Position numbers and translations under genes: made by a program. Shown piece after piece: positions 26,335-35,848 of a stretch of DNA of 44,475 bases. Below the pieces are notes generated by a model. That model made no database searches. It worked only from the letters and a program-made list of their open reading frames with translations, and was not told the DNA's origin. Position 1 is the stretch's first letter, and each line of letters begins with the position of its first letter. Source of the DNA: Acidianus hospitalis (lineage in GTDB: Archaea > Thermoproteota > Thermoprotei_A > Sulfolobales > Sulfolobaceae); assembly GCA_046533895.1 (NCBI GenBank), contig JAWDOK010000008.1:1-44475 (forward strand). Direction: 5' to 3'.

Positions 26335-28053
26335 TTATTCGCTTTCGTTTTTACTTGCTTCTATTCCTTTGTCAATATTAACCTTTACGTGGCATTCTGG
26401 TACTGCAGAGTTAATTGCCCAGAAGTAAAATCCTATTGCGGCTATTATATCAATTATCCAAGCGAAGGGTAATGGTGAGCTAGGAATTATACCAAAGCCG
26501 TAACAGCCAAGAGCTACTAATACTCCAGTGAAAATTAGGAAAACAACTACCCACAATCCAGACTTAAGGTCGCACGGCTTTTTATCTTTGTATGTCAAGT
26601 AAGTTAATGCTCCTGCTAGCATTACAGCTATTAAAATGTAACCTCCGTATGGATCAGAAGGCGGTGCTATTAAAGCTCCTGCACCCCAGTAAACTAATAA
26701 TGCTGAAATTACGAAAGCAGCAAGAGAGAAAGCTTGATACGCTGGTAATTTGAAAGGCCTAGGTAAGTCTGGTGCGTATTTCCTACTGACTGGAAGGAAT
26801 ACTGAACCTATAATATAGGAAAATACTCCAGTAGTAGTTATAATTGAAACTAATGCACTCCATGCACCGCCGACGGAAGAAACTAAAGTGCCGGCAAAAG
26901 CCATTACTAACAGCACTATTGTTACTATCATAGTTGCAATTAAACCCCAAACTGGAACTCTATACTTGCCGTGAACTTCGAAGAACTTATCAGAGAGAAA
27001 GCCTTCTTTAGAAGTTCCGTATAAAACTCTTGCAGTTGAGGCCATGTATTGGCTTAAAGTACCGCTTGGACTAACTACACCATCAATTGCCAACAAGATT
27101 GCTAAAACTCCTAAACCTAGGCCTGCGACCTCGTAAAAGAATGGGAAGGAATAAATTGGAGGATAAGGCGATGTACTTAATGCAGACCAATCTCCCGGAG
27201 AGACTCCGGTAGTTCCGAAGGCTGAAGAATTCCACGTAAAACCTCCTATGAATACTACTTGTAGCATAGTGTAAAGTATTATCGAAGTTCCCACAACTGC
27301 TAATATTGCCCTCCAAATGTCTCTCCCCGGCATTTTAGCTTCTGCGGCCATTTCTATTGGTTGCCTAAAACCTAAATATGCGAAAGCTACTCCAGTTGCA
27401 GGAATTGCGGAGAAAACTGGTAAGAATCCGTAAGGTGCAAATGATGGAGTAGTGAAGTTTGAAGCAAATCTTGGAACTCCTATTATAAGTATAGCGATAA
27501 CAGTGAGAGAAGGAATAATCAATTTCCAAGAAGTTATTGCAAAGTTGCTTGCTCTCAGTGCGGATATTCCAATGTAATTTATGAAAAAGAAGAGGGCAGA
27601 TAGTGCTAACGCTACTCCAAGCCCTTCAGCTGTTGGGAAGCCTGAAGAGCATAAAGTTACCGAAGTTATTCCATATAAACTTAAAGCTCCCTGCAAAACT
27701 TCAACTACTGCAACTGCCTCAGCAGCTGGGACCGCTATGTAAGTTAATATTACACTCCAACTTATTATTGATGCTGCTAAGCCTCCATGAGAATATTTTG
27801 CATACCTAACTGCTCCTCCAGCTACCGGTATAGATGTACCTACTTCAGCCCAAACTAAAGCAATTATTAGGATAAAGATTCCTCCGAATAGCCAACTGAG
27901 TATTGCTGCAGGTCCTGCCACTGACGCTGTTTCTAAGCTTCCAAATATCCACCCTGAACCTATTACTGCAGTTAAACCTGCAAAATATAAGTCTATCAAA
28001 CGTAGTTCTCTTTTTAATTTTACCCCTGACGAAGTTGCATTTTGCCTAGACAT
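26335..28053 (-). CDS. APC family amino acid permease
   Basis: This 572-residue membrane protein has the amino acid/polyamine/organocation transporter pattern. The first helix contains AVIGSGWIFGS, the G-S/T-G-x-F-type substrate-binding break. FAYLGFRQPIEMAAEAKMPG follows in helix 6 and its loop, and the whole has about 12-14 helices. It probably takes up amino acids by H+ symport. It is longer than the second APC permease at 38082 (515), mainly through extra helices at the C-terminus. It is monocistronic. Confidence 0.85.
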   Translation of the reverse strand: MSRQNATSSGVKLKRELRLIDLYFAGLTAVIGSGWIFGSLETASVAGPAAILSWLFGGIFILIIALVWAEVGTSIPVAGGAVRYAKYSHGGLAASIISWSVILTYIAVPAAEAVAVVEVLQGALSLYGITSVTLCSSGFPTAEGLGVALALSALFFFINYIGISALRASNFAITSWKLIIPSLTVIAILIIGVPRFASNFTTPSFAPYGFLPVFSAIPATGVAFAYLGFRQPIEMAAEAKMPGRDIWRAILAVVGTSIILYTMLQVVFIGGFTWNSSAFGTTGVSPGDWSALSTSPYPPIYSFPFFYEVAGLGLGVLAILLAIDGVVSPSGTLSQYMASTARVLYGTSKEGFLSDKFFEVHGKYRVPVWGLIATMIVTIVLLVMAFAGTLVSSVGGAWSALVSIITTTGVFSYIIGSVFLPVSRKYAPDLPRPFKLPAYQAFSLAAFVISALLVYWGAGALIAPPSDPYGGYILIAVMLAGALTYLTYKDKKPCDLKSGLWVVVFLIFTGVLVALGCYGFGIIPSSPLPFAWIIDIIAAIGFYFWAINSAVPECHVKVNIDKGIEASKNESE

Positions 28054-28402
28054 GAACGACTCTATTTATAAATTGTATATAAGAATTGCTTATATAATCG
28101 ATAAAAGATTATCACTTTTACGTCGACTATTTTATACTTTTTTAATTGTTCGGAGTAAAACTAAAAGTTTTAAATAGAAGGAAGAGAATATTAAAGATTA
28201 AAAAAGTTCTTATTGTTTTAAGTTAAAATTACTAATTAAGTAAACCAGTTTCAAGAATAGAGAATTAAAAAGTATTTATAGAGTATTCACGTCCTTATTG
28301 ATTAAAAGATTTTTACGAGAAGTTTTAGTTTATCTCCACTTGATACGTAAAATTGATGGAACAAATTACATTATTCATGATCTAAAATCTCCCCTTAGGA
28401 AA
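28054..28402. other. Intergenic region, nothing recognised
   Basis: AT-rich DNA between the divergent APC permease and ATPase genes. It should hold the permease promoter, but no operator, RNA or ORF stood out. The direct repeat of the ATPase begins at its right edge. Confidence 0.5.
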
Positions 28403-28461
28403 GAAGGAGATAAATTAAATACTTAAGTTATTACCTAATATTTTTAGGGAAGATTTTATGG
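28403..28461 (+). repeat. 59-bp direct repeat, left copy (promoter and start codon of ATPase)
   Basis: It begins gaaggagataaattaaatac and ends attttatgg; it includes a TATA-like aattaaatac and the ATPase ATG. It matches 29785-29843 at 52 of 59 positions. Confidence 0.75.
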
Positions 28462-29780
28462 ACATATTTACAACAGATGCAAGGCCATTTCCAGAATACC
28501 TTTACGGAAGGGAAGATGAGATCAAAAGGTTAGTTTCCTTAGTTAATACTGAGGATTTTCACATAGCTTTAATAGGAGGAATGAGGAGAACTGGAAAAAC
28601 TAGCTTGTTGCTCTCTCTTCTGAAAATATTTACCCACAGTAAATATAAGGAAGAATATAACATTAATGACACTTATTTTCCTCTTTATATAGAAATGGAT
28701 GCTGTAAAGTCCTTGGAGGATTTTAATTCTAAGCTCTATAATAGGATATTATCTAATCACACTTGGAGATTAATACAAAATACTAAGGTTGAGAAAAAAA
28801 TTAAGAACGTTATAAATTGTTTTAAGGAGAAGTACGAGACTTTTAAAGGATATAACTTAAGCATACCTTCTGTCATAGGCATTGGTGAACAGAAAGGATA
28901 TCAAGATCCTTACGCATCTTCTATATCTAGAATTTTGGAATCCTTGTCTTCTTGCTTATATGATGAAAAAGTAAAGTTTGGCTTAGTAGTTATTGATGAA
29001 TTCCAGAAAATATTGGACTGGAAAGATGAAGAACAGCAGACGTTCATTGAAATACTCAAGGAAATTTACGATGTTTACCACAATTTGAAAGTGTTCATAA
29101 CGGGCTCAGTTATTTCGTCAACAGAAAAGTTATTCTCTACTGAGTACGATAAACCGATGCACGGCAGGAGGATAGATAAAATATACTTAATGCCTATAAG
29201 CGTGGAAGCTTCAAAGAAAATGCTCGAAGACGGCTTTAGAGAACATAATATTAACGATGAGCTCGCGGTAACTTCCGGAGTAACTATAGGTATGGGTATT
29301 CCGGGGTTGTTAACATATTATGGTAAATTTTTGGTAAACTACTACAGTAAAGAAAATCCAGAAAAGGCAATAGAAGATGCTTCCAGAGACGCTTACATAC
29401 AATTAGGTAAAGAAGTTGAGGAAGAGATAACTCACTTAAAGAAAATTAAGGACGACGGTAGATATTTGGAGGCATCAAAAATTATTGTAAGGGAAGGTGG
29501 TAAGATAATTCCTTCAAAGTTGGCCGAGTTTCTAAAAATTAGTGTAAATTCTGCAGAAATAATTCTAAATAAACTAACTGAAATAGGCTTCATAAATAAG
29601 AAAAATAATGAATACGAGGTAGTTGACAATACTTTAATAACATTACTTTATAATGAAGTAAGTTTCAAGTGGGACTTATGCCCAATTTGTAACAAAGGAA
29701 AAAGTTTAATTCAACCATTCGTTAATACTGTACTTTACAGTTGCGGTCACGTAGTAGCTGTACGTAAAATCTTCCCTTAA
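28458..29780 (+). CDS. Archaeal ATPase (ATPase_2 type) with C-terminal zinc-binding motif
   Basis: This 440-residue P-loop protein has Walker A GGMRRTGKTS at 40-49 and Walker B FGLVVIDEFQ at 174-183. A winged helix (KIIPSKLAEFLKISVNSAEI) and a C-terminal CPIC...CGH cluster (about 413-436) follow, likely a small zinc site. It belongs to the same broad family as the ATPase at 11177 but is not a close copy. It is bracketed by a 59-bp direct repeat, as if it arose from, or is left over from, a tandem duplication or gene cassette. The function is unknown. Confidence 0.82.
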   Translation: MDIFTTDARPFPEYLYGREDEIKRLVSLVNTEDFHIALIGGMRRTGKTSLLLSLLKIFTHSKYKEEYNINDTYFPLYIEMDAVKSLEDFNSKLYNRILSNHTWRLIQNTKVEKKIKNVINCFKEKYETFKGYNLSIPSVIGIGEQKGYQDPYASSISRILESLSSCLYDEKVKFGLVVIDEFQKILDWKDEEQQTFIEILKEIYDVYHNLKVFITGSVISSTEKLFSTEYDKPMHGRRIDKIYLMPISVEASKKMLEDGFREHNINDELAVTSGVTIGMGIPGLLTYYGKFLVNYYSKENPEKAIEDASRDAYIQLGKEVEEEITHLKKIKDDGRYLEASKIIVREGGKIIPSKLAEFLKISVNSAEIILNKLTEIGFINKKNNEYEVVDNTLITLLYNEVSFKWDLCPICNKGKSLIQPFVNTVLYSCGHVVAVRKIFP

Positions 29781-29784
29781 TAGC

Positions 29785-29843
29785 GAAGAAGATAAATTAA
29801 ATACTTAAGTTATTGCCTAACATTTTTAGGAGAGATTTTACGA
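29785..29843 (+). repeat. 59-bp direct repeat, right copy (decayed start codon)
   Basis: It begins gaagaagataaattaaatac and ends attttacga. Compared with the left copy it has seven substitutions, one changing the ATG to ACG. It starts four bases after the ATPase stop and is followed by no ORF. Confidence 0.75.
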
Positions 29844-29895
29844 GTTATATTATGCTCATATAGTAGATAAAAAAGAAGGGTAAAATGAGATATGC

Positions 29896-32079
29896 TTAAA
29901 TTAGCTCCTCCATTCTTACTGGAATTTTAGTTATCCTCTTGCCTACCGCCTTTTCTATAGCTCTAGTTATTGCTGGCAATGCTCCTATTGTTGCTCCTTC
30001 CCCAATTCCTTTCGCAGGCAATGGAGCGTTTGATTTACCTTCTTCCATATAAAGCCATTTCATGTTGAAAGCCTCTACTGCCGAAGGAATACCATACTCA
30101 GCAAAAGACGACGTTAAGAGATTACCCCTCTCGTCATATATAATTTCCTCCATTGTAACTTCTCCAAAGCCTTGAATTATTCCACCGTCTACTTGACCCT
30201 CAGCTAACATTGGATTAACTACAACGCCTATATCGTCTATTGCTACGTAATTTAATATTTTCACTTTCCCAGTCTCGTCAACTTCTGCCATTGCCATATG
30301 ACTGCCATATGGGAAAGTATAATTATCAAGTCCAAAGGACGCGGTTGCCTCTAAAGTCGGTTCAGCTTTATAATTCCAAGTACCGCCAAGGTTTGAAGTT
30401 GCCATTCTTGCAATTTCAGCTAAACTCATCATTTTACCGCTCTTTGGGTTAATTACTTTCCCGTCCTTATATTGCAATTCCTCAGGATCGCTTTGCAGGA
30501 ATGATGCTGCTAGCTTTATAATATTCTCCTTTAACCTCCTTGCTGCCAAAAGTGCTGCATTTCCCGCTAAGGTTAAACTCCTACTGCCGTAAGTTCCAAA
30601 GGCGTTAGATATCTTGTCCGTGTCTCCCCAAACCACGTTAACGTCGTCTATATTAATTTGAAGTTCATCTGCAACAATTTGAGCAATTCCGGTTCCAGTA
30701 CCTTGACCGTGAGGTGCTGCACCAATAATTACTTCAACTTTACCATTAGATAATAATCTTACTGAAGCGCTCTCCCAAGGACCGAAATTGTTTTGCTCTA
30801 TATAAAATGATAAACCTACACCAACTTTCTTGCCTTGCTTTCTCAATTCTTCAGCAGTCTTCTCCATTTCCCTATAAAATCCTTCAGCCTTATTAAGTAG
30901 GTCTAGATAATTACCACTATCATATTTTAAGCCAAAAGGATTTACATATGGGGTTTCCCTTATCGCGTTCTTTTTCCTTAATTCTATTGGGTCAATTCCT
31001 AACTCGTCAGCAAGGATATCCATCATCCTCTCGTATACGAAGGCTGCTTCAGGCCTTCCTGCTCCTCTATACTGGTCTAGTGGAACCTTGTTGGTTAAAA
31101 CTCCTTTAATAGTTGAAGTAGCATTCTTAATGTCGTAAGGTCCGGTGATTAGTGTCCCGGAAATATCTGCCAAATAGAATCCGTGCCAAGCTGCTCCTAA
31201 GTCTATAATGATATCATCAATCACTGCGTTAATTTTGCCGTCCTTGTTTGCTCCTAATTTTATGTGGTGTATTTGACCTCTAGAATGGTAAGTTGAATGA
31301 AGTTCCTCCGTTCTAGTATTAACGAATTTTACGGGCCTCCTAGATTTGATTGATGCATAGACAGTTATGTAATCCTCAGGATAAGGGAATAATTTAGAAC
31401 CGAAAGCCCCGCCTACGTCTGCTTGTATAACCCTAAAATCGTACTCTGGAAAAGCAGAAAGTAAGTAAGACCTCATATAGTGAGGAGATTGAGTTGACGC
31501 ATAAACAGTTATTCTATCTTGTTGAAAATCAACCACTAATCCTCTAGGTTCCATAGGTGCAGGATAAACTCTTGATATGACGAATTTCTCTTCTATCTTT
31601 ACATCACTGCTCTCATACGCTTTCTCAGCGTTTCCTCCTTTGTAAACTTTTGAATACGCAATATTACTTTTTCCTTCTACAGGCTTAACCTCATCTTTTA
31701 CTGCTTCCTCTGGGTCAACAACTGCAGGTAGTTCTTCATAATCATAAGAAATGTATTCTAATGCATCATAAGCCGTGTATCTATCTTCAGCCAAGACTGC
31801 AGCTATTGGTTGTCCTTCGTAAAGGATTTCATCCACAGCCATTGGAAAATTGTTTGGCCTATTCTCAACGCTTATCTTTAACCCGGTTATTACATCCACT
31901 ACTCCGGGTAATTTTAGAGCATCTTCAACGTTTATTTTCTTTAACCTTGCGTGAGGGATATTACTCCTTAGAATTGCCAAATAAAGCGTGCCGTTAAGGT
32001 TTATATCGTCTACATATCTTCCGGTCCCTGTTATTAATTTTAAGTCTTCTTTCCTCCTTATCCTTCGTCCAACGTACAT
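29896..32079 (-). CDS. Molybdenum hydroxylase large subunit, CutA-like (aldehyde/glyceraldehyde oxidoreductase)
   Basis: This 727-residue protein starts MYVGRRIRRKEDLKLITGTG, the usual beginning of the family. It shows all cofactor-binding stretches: VGGAFGSKLF, DQYRGAGRPEA, APHGQGTGTGIAQ and the catalytic-Glu motif KGIGEGATIGA. It resembles CutA, the large subunit of the Sulfolobales glyceraldehyde oxidoreductase of the branched Entner-Doudoroff pathway, but could serve another aldehyde. The medium (FAD) and small (2Fe-2S) subunits are not adjacent. It is a stand-alone leftward gene. Confidence 0.85.
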   Translation of the reverse strand: MYVGRRIRRKEDLKLITGTGRYVDDINLNGTLYLAILRSNIPHARLKKINVEDALKLPGVVDVITGLKISVENRPNNFPMAVDEILYEGQPIAAVLAEDRYTAYDALEYISYDYEELPAVVDPEEAVKDEVKPVEGKSNIAYSKVYKGGNAEKAYESSDVKIEEKFVISRVYPAPMEPRGLVVDFQQDRITVYASTQSPHYMRSYLLSAFPEYDFRVIQADVGGAFGSKLFPYPEDYITVYASIKSRRPVKFVNTRTEELHSTYHSRGQIHHIKLGANKDGKINAVIDDIIIDLGAAWHGFYLADISGTLITGPYDIKNATSTIKGVLTNKVPLDQYRGAGRPEAAFVYERMMDILADELGIDPIELRKKNAIRETPYVNPFGLKYDSGNYLDLLNKAEGFYREMEKTAEELRKQGKKVGVGLSFYIEQNNFGPWESASVRLLSNGKVEVIIGAAPHGQGTGTGIAQIVADELQINIDDVNVVWGDTDKISNAFGTYGSRSLTLAGNAALLAARRLKENIIKLAASFLQSDPEELQYKDGKVINPKSGKMMSLAEIARMATSNLGGTWNYKAEPTLEATASFGLDNYTFPYGSHMAMAEVDETGKVKILNYVAIDDIGVVVNPMLAEGQVDGGIIQGFGEVTMEEIIYDERGNLLTSSFAEYGIPSAVEAFNMKWLYMEEGKSNAPLPAKGIGEGATIGALPAITRAIEKAVGKRITKIPVRMEELI

Positions 32080-32202
32080 GATAATTATTAAAGAAAGTTT
32101 GGTTATAAATTTTTAATAAGTATACATCCCAAGCGTTAGTTTTAATTTCGTACTTTTAACATAGTTAGCAAAAATTAAAAACTTCATTTCTTTAATTGAC
32201 TA

Positions 32203-32255
32203 GGATGATGAAAGGGTCAATGACGAGGAATGAAGATAACTTGCCCGACTGACTT
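32203..32255 (+). ncRNA. C/D box guide RNA
   Basis: Box C ATGATGA (32205-32211), 11 nt, degenerate D' ACGA (32223-32226), 3 nt, C' ATGAAGA (32230-32236), 12 nt, D CTGA (32249-32252). The D-side guide taacttgcccga would pair with tcgggcaagtta; a similar string occurs in some 23S rRNAs (from memory, unchecked). It touches the 3' end of the opposing membrane gene. Confidence 0.65.
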
Positions 32256-32697
32256 AAAATATTGATGCATTCCTGAGTATTTTGATTATCGCGTAGACTA
32301 GGATTACATTCATTACTGCAAACATTGAAATACCTACAAAAGGCAATTGTGAAGGAGCGTAAGCTAGGAAAGAGTAACACTCGTGGGTATATTGCTTATA
32401 CTCTAGAATGAAGAAGATACTTAATATCTTATCTGCTAGCACATAAACTGCTAAAGCTCCTACCTTGATAGAAAGTTTCATTCGAGGAATATATCCTCCA
32501 GCTACCAAACCTCCTAGGAATAGAGTTAACTCCTCTATTGTCCTATATTGCACGAATGACGCACCCAGTACAAAGAATAATGGGATATGCCAAAAGCCTG
32601 CTGGATTTACCACTAGTAAAAAGAGGTAAAAGTTTGTCCTAAGCAACTTATAACCTAGTAGGACTCCAGAACCGTAAATAACATAATGGTCCAACAT
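32254..32697 (-). CDS. Small multi-span membrane protein of unknown function
   Basis: This 147-residue protein has about four hydrophobic segments (YLFLLVVNPAGFWHIPLFFV, LTLFLGGLVAGGYI, GALAVYVLADKILSIFFIL, ISMFAVMNVILVYAII). It starts MLDHYVIYGS. No motif identifies a family. On the other strand, a decayed membrane gene begins at once beyond its start. Confidence 0.55.
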   Translation of the reverse strand: MLDHYVIYGSGVLLGYKLLRTNFYLFLLVVNPAGFWHIPLFFVLGASFVQYRTIEELTLFLGGLVAGGYIPRMKLSIKVGALAVYVLADKILSIFFILEYKQYTHECYSFLAYAPSQLPFVGISMFAVMNVILVYAIIKILRNASIF

Positions 32698-32701
32698 GTA
32701 A

Positions 32702-32998
32702 ATAACAGGGTTCGTAAATTCTAACCCTTATGTAATAGGATTAAGGAACGCCCCTCTCTTAGGAGTAATAGGTGGAGGGAGCTATTGCGTATCTATACCA
32801 ATACTCTTAGCTACTGTAATTCCTAATGCAAACTCTTTGCTCTATTTACCAATAGGAGATACTGCACTCCTTCTAGATTATATTTTACTTCCTCCTAGTA
32901 CCGCTATTGGATTAAAACTTAACTACGATGCGCTCTTTCCGAAAGTTCCTAAAGACTTTAGAATAAAAGACAAAATGTTAACTAAAAGAAAAATCTGA
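32702..32998 (+). pseudogene. Start-less fragment, probably the end of a membrane protein
   Basis: An open frame without ATG, GTG or early TTG reads GLRNAPLLGVIGGGSYCVSI, then PILLATVIPNANSLLYLPIG, DTALLLDYILL, and ends with a basic tail (KDKMLTKRKI). It looks like the last two helices of a transporter whose front part has been deleted. Family not recognised. Confidence 0.4.
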
Positions 32999-33016
32999 CT
33001 TAAGGTCTTCACTACC

Positions 33017-33342
33017 TCAAATTCCTGCAACTTCTCTTAAAGTTTTGAATATTTCGTTAAAATCCGCCTCAATTAATTTCACAAATACTCCATATTCTCC
33101 AACTACGCCGACAGCATATTCTCCTGCAGCGACTGCCCAACCTATTAATGGCTTCTAATTCATCTTCGAAAAAGCAGAGAAGCCGTCTGCCTGCCTTTTT
33201 GCCATCATTGTATTTGCAGCGCACAACTTGGCAACCATTTCTGCAACTTTCTTTGGTATTTCTCCTTTATATGCCACCAGTTCTCCGAAGCATCTACTGC
33301 TCCCTTTATTCTCATTAGTTTTTCCAACTTTTCTTCCGACAT
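33017..33342 (-). pseudogene. DUF2173 protein with a frameshift and an internal stop
   Basis: The start reads MSEEKLEKLMRIKGAVDASE. The frame is then lost and resumes as KGEIPKKVAEMVAKLCAANT, followed by MMAKRQADGFSAFSKMN. A TAG then stands where the family has Trp, before KPLIGWAVAAGEYAVGVVG and FVKLIEADFNEIFKTLREVA. Together they rebuild a complete DUF2173 protein (about 108 residues, roadblock-like fold, function unknown). Two separate lesions argue for a real pseudogene rather than a sequencing error. Confidence 0.75.
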
Positions 33343-33680
33343 GTTTCTCTAATATATATGATATATTTCGTATATATAAGAATTTATATTAAACATTGAT
33401 AAAAATAATAATAAGTAAAGTATCACTCATTAACTATCATATTAAACATTATAGAATATCTTCAGAATGATACGTAATGCGATAAAAATTTTTCGTATTA
33501 CATCTTTTAAATTCAATTAAACTTGGGTGGAAAATCGATAGGAAAATTTTAAAATCTAAATCACTTCTTCTCCTTTCCATTCATTATTTTCTAAAATTCA
33601 AACTGAATTAAGGATCTAATTAAACGACGTTAACATTCCCGTGATGTTAAAATTTTTTATCTATGAATAAATGATCTCAT
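33343..33680. other. AT-rich intergenic region before the aldose epimerase gene
   Basis: No gene or RNA was recognised. Near 33352-33379 there is an AT-only imperfect palindrome (atatatgatatatttcgtat) that may be a promoter or operator. The start of the epimerase is preceded by ttttttatctatgaataaatg. Confidence 0.4.
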
Positions 33681-34457
33681 ATGCACATTCAAAAAGGAGA
33701 TACGGAAGCTGAAATCCTAGATAAGGGTGCTTATTTATATTCATTCAAAGTTAAATCAAAGGATATACTGCTAGAAGGTAGGGAGAGACAAACTAGAGGA
33801 GGAATGGCTTTACTAATCCCTTTTGCTAACCGAATAAAAGGAGGAGAATATTACTGGAGAGGTAAAAAGTACGAACTTCCTAAGAATTCTGAAGGAAACG
33901 CAATACACGGCTTAGTTAGGGATAAAATGTGGGACGTTGAAAGCTTAAAAAGTGACGAAGTAACTCTTTCCCTTTACTTGAAGGATCCCGGTTATCCGTC
34001 ACCTCTCTTTATCAAGGTGAAGTACTCTCTCGACACCTCTTCATTGACCACCACGATCAGTGTGAAAAACGAGGGCGAAGAAGCTCCCCTAGTCGTAGGA
34101 GCTCATCCTTACTTCATAGTCAAGGGCAATTGGAGGATCTTTCCTGAGAAAGCTAAAAGACTCATAATGAAGGATAAAATACCTACCGGAGAAATGGAAG
34201 ATTTTACAATAACTCAAGGAGAATACGACGATTGTTTTCTACTTAAAGGAAACGTAACTTTAATTTCTGATTATTCAAAAGTAACGATAGAAAAGGAAAA
34301 TATGGATTTTATTCAAATATACACCGGACAACCTTCTGCAGTAGCCGTAGAGCCTATGAGCGGTGCTCCAGATGCATTTCATAACGGCATAGGGCTAATA
34401 ACTCTGAAGGAAGGGGAAACTGCAACTTTCACTTTCAAGATTTCTGTAAGGCTTTAG
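33681..34457 (+). CDS. Aldose 1-epimerase (mutarotase) family protein
   Basis: This 258-residue protein has the beta-sandwich epimerase pattern with the expected residues: Arg in PFANRIKGG, His in AIHGLVRD, the catalytic His in VGAHPYF, Asp in YDDCF and the catalytic Glu in AVEPMSGAPDAF. It interconverts alpha and beta anomers of sugars such as glucose or galactose in the cytosol. The start MHIQKGDTEAEILDKGAYL fits the family. It overlaps the opposing TDT-like gene by four bases at the stop codons. Confidence 0.9.
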   Translation: MHIQKGDTEAEILDKGAYLYSFKVKSKDILLEGRERQTRGGMALLIPFANRIKGGEYYWRGKKYELPKNSEGNAIHGLVRDKMWDVESLKSDEVTLSLYLKDPGYPSPLFIKVKYSLDTSSLTTTISVKNEGEEAPLVVGAHPYFIVKGNWRIFPEKAKRLIMKDKIPTGEMEDFTITQGEYDDCFLLKGNVTLISDYSKVTIEKENMDFIQIYTGQPSAVAVEPMSGAPDAFHNGIGLITLKEGETATFTFKISVRL

Positions 34458-35452
34458 ACCTTATTCCTTAAAATAAATATAGTATTCCTTAAAGAGTAAG
34501 CATAAAGTAACACGATAGCCAATGAGAAGGCGACTTCTGTGGCTTCAAACACCGGAAGCGACGTTTCTTGGTAAAGCATAAAGTCTGAGAAGGAAGATAT
34601 TGCTAAAGGAAATACGTAGGCCCAGCTAGTTAGCGAAGGTTTATCTTTTATGTGCTTCACTGCAATTATGAGTGCAACTAGTGAATTCCATATTTCGAAG
34701 CCCCAGAGCATTATTGCTAGTGTTAAAGCAAACTTTGGAGGGAAATAAAAGAGGTGAAGGTAATTATAAGACGGAAATACTAACACGTTGATAGCTAATA
34801 CGCTTGCTGCACCCACGGGAATCATTATAGTGGCTGAACTTTCCTTATATATTACGTGAGATAGGAAGGCTATACTACCTATAAATATCACTTGAAAGAA
34901 AGTTATACCAACTGAGAATAACATGATAAAATACACGATTTTAACAAAGTAAGTAGATATGAAAGGGAAAGAAGGAGGTAATAGTGGAGCACTTAATATA
35001 ACGTTAGCAGAAAGTGCTATTGCTGGAACTAATAGTGCGTAAGATATTTCGTTCTGTCTAACGCCCTTTGTAAATAATTTGTATCCTAAGTATACGTTAA
35101 CTAAAAACACAATGGAGTAACTCAAGAAGTAAAGAACTAGTAATGCGTAAGCTATTTCATAATTTATTTCGACATAAGTCATGAAAAAGAAGCCTGCAAT
35201 GAATAATATTACTCCTAAGAAGGCAGTAAAGCTTATCCTATTTAAGTTTTCCATGTCTTCTCTCCAGTTAGTCATTATCCTAGATATCCAGCCAGAAAAT
35301 ATTATGGCAAAAATTACCAGAGCTAGAAAGTATATTACTTTTCCTACATCAAAAAGAACTTGTAACTTAAAGAGTATAGAATTCATCCAACTTACTAAAG
35401 ATAATGCGAAGGTTCCTATAACCACGGGGAACCATTCTGAGCCTAACTTCAT
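34454..35452 (-). CDS. TDT/SLAC1-like transporter
   Basis: This 332-residue protein has about ten membrane helices. The N-terminal WFPVVIGTFALSLVSW and the regular short-loop helix pairs resemble the tellurite-resistance/dicarboxylate transporter (TDT, TehA/SLAC1) family, which carries anions or dicarboxylates. Diagnostic motifs are weak, so the substrate is open. It is monocistronic. Confidence 0.5.
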   Translation of the reverse strand: MKLGSEWFPVVIGTFALSLVSWMNSILFKLQVLFDVGKVIYFLALVIFAIIFSGWISRIMTNWREDMENLNRISFTAFLGVILFIAGFFFMTYVEINYEIAYALLVLYFLSYSIVFLVNVYLGYKLFTKGVRQNEISYALLVPAIALSANVILSAPLLPPSFPFISTYFVKIVYFIMLFSVGITFFQVIFIGSIAFLSHVIYKESSATIMIPVGAASVLAINVLVFPSYNYLHLFYFPPKFALTLAIMLWGFEIWNSLVALIIAVKHIKDKPSLTSWAYVFPLAISSFSDFMLYQETSLPVFEATEVAFSLAIVLLYAYSLRNTIFILRNKV

Positions 35453-35527
35453 ATGGGTAACTTTGTTACATAATATATAAATATTGGCTAGAATTGAATT
35501 TTAACAACTTTAACCTCGGTTATTTTC

Positions 35528-35848
35528 TCATAGCAAATCTCTCTCGTCAATCCTAATCCTATTTACCTCTAGATAGGCAAGCAAGTCCAGAACCTTCCTC
35601 ATGTACATTTTAACAAAATAATAAACGTGGTAAGAGCGGAACTCGTTCTCATCCTTTGTAATAACGGTAAGGTATTCTTCAGGAGAATAATGTTTTACTG
35701 TAAGCTTTCTACCTTCTACTTCGATCTCTTTAGGAACTTCCTTTTGCGAGACTATGAGTAGCTCTTCACCTTTAATTCCAGCCAGTTGTACATACCACTT
35801 GTCTATTTTTTCTAAAGCCTTTAATACAACTTCCTTCTCTTCCATCAT
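35528..35848 (-). CDS. Small hypothetical protein
   Basis: This 106-residue alpha/beta protein has an N-terminal helix (VVLKALEKIDKWYVQL), a beta region (KEIEVEGRKLTVKHYS) and a C-terminal helix (YVKMYMRKVLDLLAYLEVNR-like). No family was recognised. It begins with two ATGs (35848 and 35845) in an AT-rich promoter. Confidence 0.55.
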   Translation of the reverse strand: MMEEKEVVLKALEKIDKWYVQLAGIKGEELLIVSQKEVPKEIEVEGRKLTVKHYSPEEYLTVITKDENEFRSYHVYYFVKMYMRKVLDLLAYLEVNRIRIDERDLL

